This document shows, in pieces, positions 32,598-39,736 of a DNA stretch of 39,736 bases (positions are counted from its first letter, which is position 1; each line of letters begins with the position of its first letter). The translations under genes and the position numbers were made by a program. Under the pieces are notes generated by a model, which worked only from the letters and a program-made list of their open reading frames with translations, did not search any database and was not told the origin of the DNA. Source of the stretch: Betaproteobacteria bacterium (GTDB lineage: Bacteria > Pseudomonadota > Gammaproteobacteria > Burkholderiales > SG8-39). The DNA is taken from assembly GCA_016195915.1 (NCBI GenBank), contig JACPYS010000045.1, forward strand, positions 1 through 39,736, read 5' to 3'.

Positions 32598-32721
32598 TCA
32601 CTCGCTGCGCAGCGCTTCCAGCGGATCGAGTTGCGCCGCGCGCCGCGCGGGCAGCACGCCGGCGGCAAGCCCCACGCAGACTGCCATCAGTTCGGCCAGC
32701 ACCGCGTAGTTCCACGGGATG
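32598..32721. repeat. direct repeat, right copy (partner 28187-28310)
   Basis: The final 124 bp of the permease gene, repeated in the same orientation 4.4 kb to the left with about 14 mismatches. Both copies end at the gene's stop codon. Confidence 0.75.
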
Positions 32722-33797
32722 TGCACGGGAAGGGCCGGCAGCACCGCCTGCAAAATCAGAGCGATGCTCCAGCCGGCCAGCAATCCGGCGGCGCCTCCCA
32801 TCGCGGCCAGCAACGCCGCTTCGCCGAGAAACAGCAGCAGGATGCGCCGGTGCGTCGCGCCGAGCGCGCGCAGCAGGCCGATCTCGGAGGTGCGCTCGGC
32901 GACCGCAATCGTCAGGATGGTGAGGATCCCTACGCCGCCCACCACGAGCGAGATGCCGCCGATCGCCGCGACGGCGAAAGTGATCGCGTCGAGCACGGTG
33001 CCGAACACTTCCAGCATCTTCTGCTGCGGCGTCACGGTGAAATCCTCGGCGCCGTGGCGCGCGATCAGGATGCGCTTGATGCCTTCCTCCACTTCCGCGA
33101 GCGGCGCGGTCGGCTCGTAGTTGATGTGGATCTCCTGCAGGCTCTCGCGGTTGAACATCTCGAGCGCGCGCCCGACCGGGATGTAGACCGTGTCGTCGAG
33201 ATCGAATCCGAGCAGCTGGCCCTTGGACTGCATCACGCCCACCACGCGGTAGCGGTCGCCGCCCACGCGGATGCGGCTGCCGAGCGGGTTCGCACCGCCG
33301 AACAACTCGCGCGCGACTTTCGATCCGAGCACCACGAAGGCGCGCGCCGCGCGGGGGTCGTCCTGCGGGAGGAATTCGCCGCTCGCGATGCGCATCTGCA
33401 GCGACACGGCGAAATCGGGCCCGACGCCGTAGAGCGTGACGCGCCGGCCCTTGCCCGCGTTCACCACCTCCGCATTGCCCTGCACGATCGGATCGGATAC
33501 CTGCACGTAGGGCGCGCGGCGCAGCGCGAGCGCATCGTCGATGGACAGCGGCCGCACCGTATTCACCGCACCGAGCGAGGCGCCGTGGGTCTGGGTGCGC
33601 CCCGGCGTCACGCTGATCAAGTTGGTGCCGAACTGGGTGAACTCGGAAATCACGAAGCGGTGCAGCCCTTCGCCGATCGAGGTGAGCAGGATCACCGCGG
33701 CGATTCCCACCGCGATGCCGAGCGCCGTGAGTCCCGTGCGCAGCCGGTGCGCCGTGACCGACACGTAGGTGAAGCGAAGAAAATCGGCGAAACGCAT
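32598..33797 (-). CDS. MacB/FtsX-type ABC permease, second of two
   Basis: A 399-residue MacB-like permease. It has an N-terminal helix (ALGIAVGIAAVILLTSIGEG), a periplasmic MacB_PCD-type domain, and three C-terminal helices with the FtsX-family segment VAERTSEIGLLRALGATHRR. It ends LPARRAAQLDPLEALRSE, usual for the family. The ATG at 33797 lies two bases after the stop of the preceding permease. It should pair with that permease, the ATPase and the MacA-like adaptor as a tripartite exporter or lipoprotein-type mechanotransmission system. Its last 124 bp have a detached copy at 28187-28310. Confidence 0.9.
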   Translation of the reverse strand: MRFADFLRFTYVSVTAHRLRTGLTALGIAVGIAAVILLTSIGEGLHRFVISEFTQFGTNLISVTPGRTQTHGASLGAVNTVRPLSIDDALALRRAPYVQVSDPIVQGNAEVVNAGKGRRVTLYGVGPDFAVSLQMRIASGEFLPQDDPRAARAFVVLGSKVARELFGGANPLGSRIRVGGDRYRVVGVMQSKGQLLGFDLDDTVYIPVGRALEMFNRESLQEIHINYEPTAPLAEVEEGIKRILIARHGAEDFTVTPQQKMLEVFGTVLDAITFAVAAIGGISLVVGGVGILTILTIAVAERTSEIGLLRALGATHRRILLLFLGEAALLAAMGGAAGLLAGWSIALILQAVLPALPVHIPWNYAVLAELMAVCVGLAAGVLPARRAAQLDPLEALRSE

Positions 33798-33799
33798 GC

Positions 33800-35008
33800 T
33801 TAGCGCCGCGACAGTGCCTGCACCGGATCGAGCCGCGCGGCGCGCCGCGCGGGGGCGACCGTGAACAGGATTCCGGTCACGACCGCGGTCACGGGCGCTG
33901 CCACGAGAGCCCACCACGGCGCCTCGAACGGGATCGCCGGATAGATCTGGGAAATGATGCTGCGGCCGAATTCCCCGGCTGCGACGCCGACTGCGGCCCC
34001 GCCCAGAGCGAGCATCGCGGACTCGGTGAAAAACGCCATCTGAATCTGCCGCCCGGTGGCGCCCAGCGCCTTGAGCAGCCCGATTTCGCGCTTGCGCTGG
34101 GTCACCGCAATGAGCATCACGTTCATGATCAGGATCCCCGCCACCGCGAGGCTGATGGCCGCGATCCCGCCGACGGTCAGCGTGAGCGCGCGCAGGATCC
34201 GGTCGAAGGTGGCGAGCACCGCGTCCTGCGTGATCACGGTGATGTCCTTCTCGCCTTCGTGGCGCAGGCGGATGATCTCCTCGACGTCTGCCTTCGCGTC
34301 CGCGATCTGGTCGCGGCTCTTCGCCTCCACCAGGATGCGAAACAGCGACTCGGTGTTGAACAGGGCCTGCGCGGCGGCGAGCGGGACGATGACGATCTCG
34401 TCGGTGTTGAAACCGAGCGATTCGCCCTGCGCCGCGAGGATGCCGATGATCCTGAAGCGGCGGTCGCCGATGCGGACCCAGTCCCCGAGCGCCTGCCGAT
34501 TGCCGAACAGCTCGCCGGCCACCTTGGTGCCGATCACGCACACCGGCTGGCTGTGGCGCGGGTCGCCCGCAGGCAGGAAACGCCCGCTTGCGAGTTCCAT
34601 GCTCCGGATGTCCATCAATTCCGGGGTGGAGCCGAGCACGGGCGTCTCGCGCCTGCGCGAACCCGAGCGCACGTCGCCGGCGCCGACGATGAGCGGCGCG
34701 AATCGCCGGATCGCATGGCTGCGCTTGAGCGCGAGCGCGTCGTCGATCGTCAGGTCGCGCGGTGTCTTGCCGATCAGCACCCCGGGCATCGAGCCCGAAG
34801 TTTCGCTCCGGCCGGGCAGCACGATGACGAGGTTGGTGCCGAGCGAACCGAATTGTCTGACGACGTACAGGCGCGCGCCCTCTCCGAGTGCGGTGACGGT
34901 GACCACCGCGGCGACACCGATGCCCATGGCCAGCAGGATCAACAGCGTGCGCGAGCGGTACCCGAGCACCACCTGCCAGGCGAATCCGAGAAGATCGGCA
35001 AAGCGCAC
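33800..35008 (-). CDS. MacB/FtsX-type ABC permease, first of two
   Basis: A 402-residue permease starting at a GTG (35008) that lies two bases after the ATPase stop; its first residues RFADLLGFAWQ parallel RFADFLRFTYV of the sister permease. It has a first helix (LLILLAMGIGVAAVVTVTAL), a periplasmic domain, then FtsX helices with VTQRKREIGLLKALGATGRQ. It ends VAPARRAARLDPVQALSRR. Two distinct permeases behind one ATPase suggest a heterodimer. Confidence 0.9.
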   Translation of the reverse strand: MRFADLLGFAWQVVLGYRSRTLLILLAMGIGVAAVVTVTALGEGARLYVVRQFGSLGTNLVIVLPGRSETSGSMPGVLIGKTPRDLTIDDALALKRSHAIRRFAPLIVGAGDVRSGSRRRETPVLGSTPELMDIRSMELASGRFLPAGDPRHSQPVCVIGTKVAGELFGNRQALGDWVRIGDRRFRIIGILAAQGESLGFNTDEIVIVPLAAAQALFNTESLFRILVEAKSRDQIADAKADVEEIIRLRHEGEKDITVITQDAVLATFDRILRALTLTVGGIAAISLAVAGILIMNVMLIAVTQRKREIGLLKALGATGRQIQMAFFTESAMLALGGAAVGVAAGEFGRSIISQIYPAIPFEAPWWALVAAPVTAVVTGILFTVAPARRAARLDPVQALSRR

Positions 35009-35010
35009 GA

Positions 35011-35685
35011 TCAGCCTTTCTCGTCGGAGGCGACCGCGCCGTCGATCATGCGCAGGCGGCGCTGCGAGCGGGCGCCGATCTCGGGATCGTGCGTCACCAC
35101 GATCACGGTGCCGCCGTTTTCGTGCAGGCGCTCGAGCACGCTCATCACCTCCTGGCCCGTGTGCCGGTCCAGGTTGCCCGTGGGTTCGTCGGCGAGAATC
35201 ACGCCCGGGCGCATCGACATGGCGCGCGCGATGGCGACGCGCTGGCACTGGCCGCCGGAGAGCTGGTCCGGACGGTGGCCGGAGCGCTCAGTGAGGCCGT
35301 ATTCCGCAAGCAGTTGTCCGAGCCGGGGCGCGCGCTCTGCCGGGTCGACCCCCGAGAGCACCATCGGCAGTTCGATGTTCTCGGCTGCCGTGAGCCGCGG
35401 CACCAGATGGAAGAACTGGAACACGAAACCGATCTTCTCGCGCCGCACGCGCGCGAGCTCGTCGTCGCTCAGGCCGGTGACGTCGCGCTGGTCGAGTTCG
35501 TAGCTGCCCGCGTTCGGCCGATCGAGCAAGCCGAGTATGTTGAGCAGCGTGGACTTGCCCGAACCCGACGGACCCATGATGGACAAGTACTCGCCCCGGG
35601 CGATCTGCATTGTCACCGCACGCAGCGCGTGAACCTGCTCGTCGCCGACCGTAAAGGTCCGCTCGATGCCGGTGAGGCGGATCAT
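35011..35685 (-). CDS. MacB/LolD-type ABC ATPase
   Basis: A 224-residue stand-alone ATPase. Walker A is GPSGSGKST, the Q-loop is FVFQFFHLV, the signature LSGGQCQRVAIARA carries Cys where Gln is usual, Walker B is VILADEPTGNLD and the H-loop VTHD. It resembles LolD and the MacB ATPase domain. The ATG at 35685 overlaps the adaptor gene's stop by four bases (ATGA). It powers the two following permeases at the inner membrane. Confidence 0.92.
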   Translation of the reverse strand: MIRLTGIERTFTVGDEQVHALRAVTMQIARGEYLSIMGPSGSGKSTLLNILGLLDRPNAGSYELDQRDVTGLSDDELARVRREKIGFVFQFFHLVPRLTAAENIELPMVLSGVDPAERAPRLGQLLAEYGLTERSGHRPDQLSGGQCQRVAIARAMSMRPGVILADEPTGNLDRHTGQEVMSVLERLHENGGTVIVVTHDPEIGARSQRRLRMIDGAVASDEKG

Positions 35686-36884
35686 TGGGGGCGCGCCTTC
35701 GCCTCCTTGTGCTCCACCGTCGCGGGCACGCCCGCCTTGACGCCTTCGCGCTCGAGCGAGGTGACGACCCGATCGCCGCGCTCGAGGCCCTTTTTCACCT
35801 CGGTAAACTCCCAGTTGGACAGGCCCGTCTCTAGCGCCCTGCTCTCCAGTCTGCCGCCGCTGTCGACCAGCAGGACGCGGTTGCCGGGCATCAGCGCGGG
35901 CGTCGGGATGCGCACCACGTTGTCGCGCCCCGTCACCACGATCTCGATGTCCGCGCTATAGCCGACCAGAAGATGCTTCGCCTCGCCCGGATTGTCGAAT
36001 TCGACTTCCACTTCCACCGTGCGCGCCTGCTTCTCCAGCGCGAGCACGTACGGAGCGATGCGCCGCAGCTTGCCGCTGAAATGCTTGCCCCGGTAGGCGT
36101 CCAGCGTGATGCGGCCTGCCATCGGCACCTTGAGCTGCGCGGCGTCGACTTCGTCGATCGGCGCCGAAACGTAAATGCAGGAGTCATCGATCAGGTCCAC
36201 CGCGGGCAGCGTGGGGATGCCCGGCGGGGAGGGCGTCAGGTATTCGCCGAGTTCGCCGTTCACCTCGGCGACGATGCCGGCGAACGGCGCGCGCAGCACC
36301 GTGCGGTCGGTGTCAGCGCGCGCGGCTTCGATGCGCGCGTCGGCTTCCAGGACCTGCGCGTGGGCCGAGTCGCAACCCGCCTGCCTCGATGCGGCCTCGG
36401 CGTCGGTGCGCTCGACGCGTTCCTTGGAGATGAAGTTCTGCGCCATCAGTTCGCGTGCGCGCCGCGCTTCTCCGGCTGCGGCGCTGGCGAGTTCGCAGGC
36501 CTCGCGCACGCGGGCCTTGGCGGAACCCAGTTGTTCCCGCGCGACCTGCTCGCGAGCCGAAAGGTCCAGGTTCCAGAGCGTGAGCAGAACCTGCCCTTTC
36601 GCCACGCGATCGCCTTCACGCACGGCGAGCTTCTCGATGCGGCCGCCCGCCGGCGGGGCCAGCTTGGCGCGGCGGCAGGCGGAAACGGAACCGGCCCGGG
36701 TGTTCGCCACGGTCATTTCCACGCGCCCGACGTCCGCCTCGGCAACGGCGACGAGCACGGGCTTGGGGCGGGTTGCGTACCACACCCCTGCGGCTGCGGC
36801 CGCAACGACGATCAGGACAATCGTGAGTCGAACGGCGAGGCGGCCCGATTGCGCCTTGGGGCGTCGGGAAATCGGCATATCCAT
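35682..36884 (-). CDS. MacA/HlyD-type periplasmic adaptor
   Basis: A 400-residue membrane-fusion protein. It has one N-terminal membrane anchor (LTIVLIVVAAAAAGVWYATR), a split lipoyl domain (LAPPAGGRIEKLAVREGDRV then LRAPFAGIVAEVNGELGEYL) around a helical hairpin of about residues 100-180, and beta-barrel and membrane-proximal domains at the C-terminus. It is the first gene of the operon, linking the inner-membrane exporter to an outer-membrane channel not encoded here. Confidence 0.9.
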   Translation of the reverse strand: MDMPISRRPKAQSGRLAVRLTIVLIVVAAAAAGVWYATRPKPVLVAVAEADVGRVEMTVANTRAGSVSACRRAKLAPPAGGRIEKLAVREGDRVAKGQVLLTLWNLDLSAREQVAREQLGSAKARVREACELASAAAGEARRARELMAQNFISKERVERTDAEAASRQAGCDSAHAQVLEADARIEAARADTDRTVLRAPFAGIVAEVNGELGEYLTPSPPGIPTLPAVDLIDDSCIYVSAPIDEVDAAQLKVPMAGRITLDAYRGKHFSGKLRRIAPYVLALEKQARTVEVEVEFDNPGEAKHLLVGYSADIEIVVTGRDNVVRIPTPALMPGNRVLLVDSGGRLESRALETGLSNWEFTEVKKGLERGDRVVTSLEREGVKAGVPATVEHKEAKARPQ

Positions 36885-36944
36885 TGCCCCGGATTATGCC
36901 GCACCGGCCCGCTCAGTACTGCGCGGGCCGGTTTGCCCGGCTGA

Positions 36945-37457
36945 TCAGGGGTGGGGACCGCCCGCGTCGTACAAAGGATCGTCCTTGTAGATCACGTCGC
37001 GCACGATGCCATCATCGGTAATGCGGATCCACAGCGCCTTCAGACGCGTGAGCTGCACCATCGGATATTCCCACCAGACCCCAGGAAGGCGTCCCGTGGC
37101 GCTTACAAAGGCGGGCGGCCCGAGGATCAGCCGCGTCTCCTTCGCAGTGGTCGCGCCGGGCACGAGCTTCGCCACGTTCTCGTAGGTCAGGCGCTGCTCG
37201 ACCGCGCGAACCACCCTGTCCGCGCCTAGCGTGACGGCATACGTGTGCCGGCCCTCCGGCCCGCGGGGGTAGAACCAGATGCTTGCGCCGTCGGGCCCCG
37301 CGGCCTGCTCGGTGGGCCGACCCATCAGGGCTTCTACGTCGGCGGAGGTGGACTTGCCTGCGATCAGGCCGTCGCCGGTGTAGCTTGCGCAGCCGCCGGC
37401 GAGCGCGGTGATCATCGCCGCAGCCGCGCGCCGCAGCCATGGATTGATTGTGGTCAT
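36945..37457 (-). CDS. outer-membrane-type lipoprotein, BamE/SmpA-like fold likely
   Basis: A 170-residue lipoprotein. GAGGAG precedes the ATG at 37457. The signal peptide ends in a lipobox L19-A-G-G-C23. The mature part reads GKSTSADVEALMGRPTEQAA and later GATTAKETRLILGPPAFVSA, two copies of the helix-turn pattern seen in SmpA/OmlA-type domains (T-x-x-x-V-x-x-x-x-G-x-P). It may therefore hold two such domains. It lies 60 bp upstream of the MacA-like gene on the same strand. Confidence 0.75.
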   Translation of the reverse strand: MTTINPWLRRAAAAMITALAGGCASYTGDGLIAGKSTSADVEALMGRPTEQAAGPDGASIWFYPRGPEGRHTYAVTLGADRVVRAVEQRLTYENVAKLVPGATTAKETRLILGPPAFVSATGRLPGVWWEYPMVQLTRLKALWIRITDDGIVRDVIYKDDPLYDAGGPHP

Positions 37458-37595
37458 TCTCGCTCCTCGATGCGCCGACAAGACGCCGGATCCTGAAAAT
37501 ACGATACGGTCTAAGGATACGCCCGGATGCAACAACTCGGAAGACGGGCAGGGGGGGATGCTATATTCGAACGCGCACTCGAGCATCGCCCTGCC

Positions 37596-38474
37596 ATGAC
37601 CCTCGCGCTGACGCCGCTGCACCCCCTGTTTGCCGCAGAAGCGGGGGGTGTCGATTTGAAAAAGCCGCTCGACGCGCATGCCATCGGCCAGATCGAGGCC
37701 GCGATGGACAGGTACGCCTTATTGGTGTTTCGCGACCAGCCGCTCGATCAGGACGAACAGGTGGCGCTCGCGCGCCAGTTCGGACCGCTGGACGCGGGCC
37801 TGCGCAAGGCCACCGGCGCGGCGACGCGGTTTGCATACGAAGAACTGATCGACATCTCCAACCTGGCGCTGGACGGGTCGGTGGCCTCGCGGGACAACGC
37901 GAAGCTGATCGGCGTGCTCGCCAATCAGCTCTGGCACAGCGACAGTTCCTTCCAGAACTTGCCGGTGAAGTACTCGATGCTCTCCGCGGTGGCGGTGCCG
38001 GCGGAGGGCGGAGACACGGAGTGGTGCGATCTGCGCGCCGCCTACGACGCTCTGCCCGAGGCCACGCGGCGCATCGTCGAAGGCCGGACTGCGCGGCACT
38101 CGGCGTTTCATTCGCGCATGCTGCTGGGCGACGACAGGTACACCGACGGGCAGATGCAGCGCTTTCCGCCGGTCGAGCGGCCGCTCGTCGGCGTGCATCC
38201 GGGATCGAAGCGCAAGCTGCTGTTCGTAGGCGTGCACTGCGATCGCGTGAGCGGAATGTCCGTTCCGGAAGGGCGGCTCCTCATCGCTGAATTGCTCGAA
38301 CACGCGACCCGGCGCGAGTTCGTCTATCGCCATACCTGGCGGCCGGGCGATTACGTGATCTGGGACAATCGCTCGACACTGCACCGGGGCCGGCGCTACG
38401 ACCTTTCCATGCGGCGCGATCTGCGGCGCACCACGACACTCGAACGCCACGCGGCGCCCGCGGCGGTGGATTGA
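37596..38474 (+). CDS. TauD/TfdA-family Fe(II)/2-oxoglutarate dioxygenase
   Basis: A 292-residue dioxygenase. The iron facial triad is H114 and D116 in LWHSDSSF and H263 in STLHRGRRYD; the 2-oxoglutarate-binding Arg is among R274-R278. The length is usual for TauD/TfdA. The ATG at 37596 was chosen because the conserved start (LTPLHPLFAAEAGGVDLKKP) follows it; the upstream frame has no support. The family hydroxylates sulfonates, phenoxyacetates and similar acids. The following Bug gene may supply the substrate. A TATATT sequence at 37562-37567 could be a -10 element, but no -35 is evident. Confidence 0.88.
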   Translation: MTLALTPLHPLFAAEAGGVDLKKPLDAHAIGQIEAAMDRYALLVFRDQPLDQDEQVALARQFGPLDAGLRKATGAATRFAYEELIDISNLALDGSVASRDNAKLIGVLANQLWHSDSSFQNLPVKYSMLSAVAVPAEGGDTEWCDLRAAYDALPEATRRIVEGRTARHSAFHSRMLLGDDRYTDGQMQRFPPVERPLVGVHPGSKRKLLFVGVHCDRVSGMSVPEGRLLIAELLEHATRREFVYRHTWRPGDYVIWDNRSTLHRGRRYDLSMRRDLRRTTTLERHAAPAAVD

Positions 38475-38491
38475 CCAGGAGAATCCGGAAC

Positions 38492-39457
38492 ATGAATCGC
38501 GCTTTTCTGAGGATGGCGTTACTGGCCGCCGCGCTGGCCGCGTCCAATGCCTTTGCGCAGGGTTACCCCGCGCGCCCGGTGAAGGTCATCGTCGCGTTTG
38601 CCCCGGGCACCACGTCCGATCTCATCGGCCGCATGATCAGCGAACGCCTGACGCAGGCGATGGGTCAGTCGTTCGTGGTGGAAAACCGCACCGGCGCGGG
38701 AGGGACGATCGGCGCGGAATTCGTTGCCAGGTCCGTGCCCGACGGCTACACGCTGCTCGTTTCGACCGCAGCGTTGCCGGTCAGCGCTTCGGTGTATCCG
38801 AACCTCAAGTACGACACCGCGAAGGATTTTTCGTCGATCACGGTGGTCACGCATTCCCCGCTCGCCCTGGCGGCGAACCTCAACTTCCCTCCGAAGACCG
38901 TGCGCGAACTCGTCGACTACGCGAAAGCGAATCCCGGCAAGGTGAGCTTCGGGTCGGCCGGCGTGGGGACTTCGCACCATCTCACGGGCGAAAAGCTTAA
39001 GATCGAAACCGGGATCGACATGCTGCACGTGCCGTACAAGGGCTCCGGCCCGGCGCACGTCGATCTGATGGGCGGGCAGATCCAGGTCATGTTCGACAAT
39101 ATCTTCGCGCTGATGCCGCACTTCAAATCGGGCAGGTTGCGCCCGCTCGCGGTATCGAGCGCGAAGCGCCACCCCGCGTTGCCCGACGTGCCGTCGATCG
39201 CGGAGGCGATCGGGCGCGATTTCGAATCCGTGGCCTGGTTCGGTTTCGTAGCGCCTGCCGGCACGCCGCGCGATGTGCGCGCGCGGCTGAACGTTGAGAT
39301 CGTGAAGGCGCTCGCGATTTCCGAGCTTCGCCAGCGGCTGATCGAATCGGGTTCGGAGATCATCGGCAACTCGACCGATGCGGCCGACCGCCACCTGCGC
39401 AGCGAAGTCGAGCGCTGGGGTGCGGTGGTGCGCAAGGCAAACATCAAGGCTGAGTGA
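38492..39457 (+). CDS. Bug/TctC-family binding protein, fourth copy
   Basis: A 321-residue Bug protein, 17 bp after the dioxygenase gene and probably co-transcribed with it. It has a signal peptide (MNRAFLRMALLAAALAASNA, cleaved near FAQ). Family segments are VIVAFAPGTTSDLIGRMISE, VENRTGAGGTIGAEFVARSV and LHVPYKGSGP. No TctA/TctB partner is visible. Confidence 0.92.
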   Translation: MNRAFLRMALLAAALAASNAFAQGYPARPVKVIVAFAPGTTSDLIGRMISERLTQAMGQSFVVENRTGAGGTIGAEFVARSVPDGYTLLVSTAALPVSASVYPNLKYDTAKDFSSITVVTHSPLALAANLNFPPKTVRELVDYAKANPGKVSFGSAGVGTSHHLTGEKLKIETGIDMLHVPYKGSGPAHVDLMGGQIQVMFDNIFALMPHFKSGRLRPLAVSSAKRHPALPDVPSIAEAIGRDFESVAWFGFVAPAGTPRDVRARLNVEIVKALAISELRQRLIESGSEIIGNSTDAADRHLRSEVERWGAVVRKANIKAE

Positions 39458-39490
39458 GACGGCCTGCGCAGACCTTCGGCTCCGATCGCC

Positions 39491-39604
39491 CTATTCGGGC
39501 AGAACCGCGATGCGCTTGCGCGCCCAGCGCTTGACCTCGGCTGCGCCCATCGCGCCGTCCGCGCCCGCTCCGATTTGAGAAGTGGCTCCGGTTGTTTGAA
39601 CCAT
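39491..39604 (-). other. possible short coding remnant
   Basis: Thirty-seven codons from an ATG at 39604 to TAG at 39491 end GAAEVKRWARKRIAVLPE, a composition that looks coding. It lies just downstream of the partial gene at the right edge but in a different frame. It could be a small gene or the frameshifted end of that gene; I do not recognise it. Confidence 0.25.
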
Positions 39605-39643
39605 GCCTATCCGGTTGGCGCCCAACGGCACTACCCATGGTGG

Positions 39644-39736
39644 CTACGGCTTCGCCCGGGCGGTCGGATGAACCCAGTGCCCGCCGTACAGCGCGTCGTA
39701 CGTCGGCCCCGCGACGCGAGTCCCGATGCCGAGTGC
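39644..39736 (-). CDS. partial gene, C-terminal 30 residues
   Basis: Thirty codons enter from the right edge and end at TAG 39644-39646: ALGIGTRVAGPTYDALYGGH, then WVHPTARAKP. The even, constrained composition suggests a real C-terminus. The family cannot be told from so little. Confidence 0.4.
   Translation of the reverse strand, partial: ALGIGTRVAGPTYDALYGGHWVHPTARAKP

Noticed and set aside
1-39736. CRISPR arrays, rRNA, tRNA, IS elements or an integrase
   Set aside because: No regularly spaced repeats, tRNA-like folds, transposase or integrase motifs were found on reading either strand.

Overview
The window is GC-rich and densely coding, with short intergenic gaps and Shine-Dalgarno starts, so it is bacterial. 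Four tctC/Bug-type extracytoplasmic binding proteins without their membrane partners, a MacAB/LolD-like exporter, a lipoprotein with a Leu-Ala-Gly-Gly-Cys lipobox and several nitrogen-compound and acid hydrolases point to a Gram-negative betaproteobacterium, most likely Burkholderiales (inference from gene content; no 16S or tRNA gene is present). Layout: (1) 1-1815 holds the edge of a small membrane protein, wrecked copies of a HepT/MntA toxin-antitoxin pair, a 3' fragment of a peptide-transporter ATPase gene, and then an intact HepT/MntA pair. (2) 1893-7902, minus strand, is a peptide/nickel-family ABC operon: DUF1028 protein, binding protein, two permeases and a fused double ATPase. A RidA-family gene diverges from it at 7951. 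(3) 8437-9112 is a VapBC module with a clear operator; 9141-10813 has an exported cupin, a small exported protein and a very basic Lys/Ala-rich protein. (4) 11164-18987 is a catabolic stretch: exported alpha/beta hydrolase, GST remnant, MmgE/PrpD protein, second RidA, a divergent ureohydrolase translationally coupled to an amidohydrolase, and a convergent M20 peptidase. An antitoxin plus a truncated toxin is wedged between prpD and ridA. (5) 19046-21535 has a histidine phosphatase, a lipid (diacylglycerol-type) kinase and a phosphosulfolactate-synthase-family protein. (6) 21714-27199 is a likely operon of Bug, Bug, UbiD-family decarboxylase, AstE/AspA-family deacylase and Bug, followed by a two-CBS protein at 27326. 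(7) 27824-32465 is a decayed accessory island: an antitoxin-like gene, a macB 3' fragment, a drmA remnant, an intact retropepsin-like protease with a small partner, a KAP-NTPase end and a drmD-like SNF2 helicase broken by a frameshift and two amber codons. These look like the ruins of a DISARM defence locus. (8) 32598-36884 is a macA-ATPase-permease-permease operon, followed by a lipoprotein, a TauD-family dioxygenase and a fourth Bug gene. The most striking pattern is structural. In three separate places an accessory (toxin-antitoxin or defence) segment lies between a complete host gene and a second, detached copy of that gene's 3' end: dppDF with about 565 bp, ridA/prpD with 52 bp, and the macB-like permease with about 124 bp. 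This is what single-crossover capture of small circles, or repeated gene-end-targeted insertion, would leave. It is the best candidate here for an undescribed process; the mechanism is inference. No rRNA, tRNA, CRISPR array, transposase or integrase was recognised.
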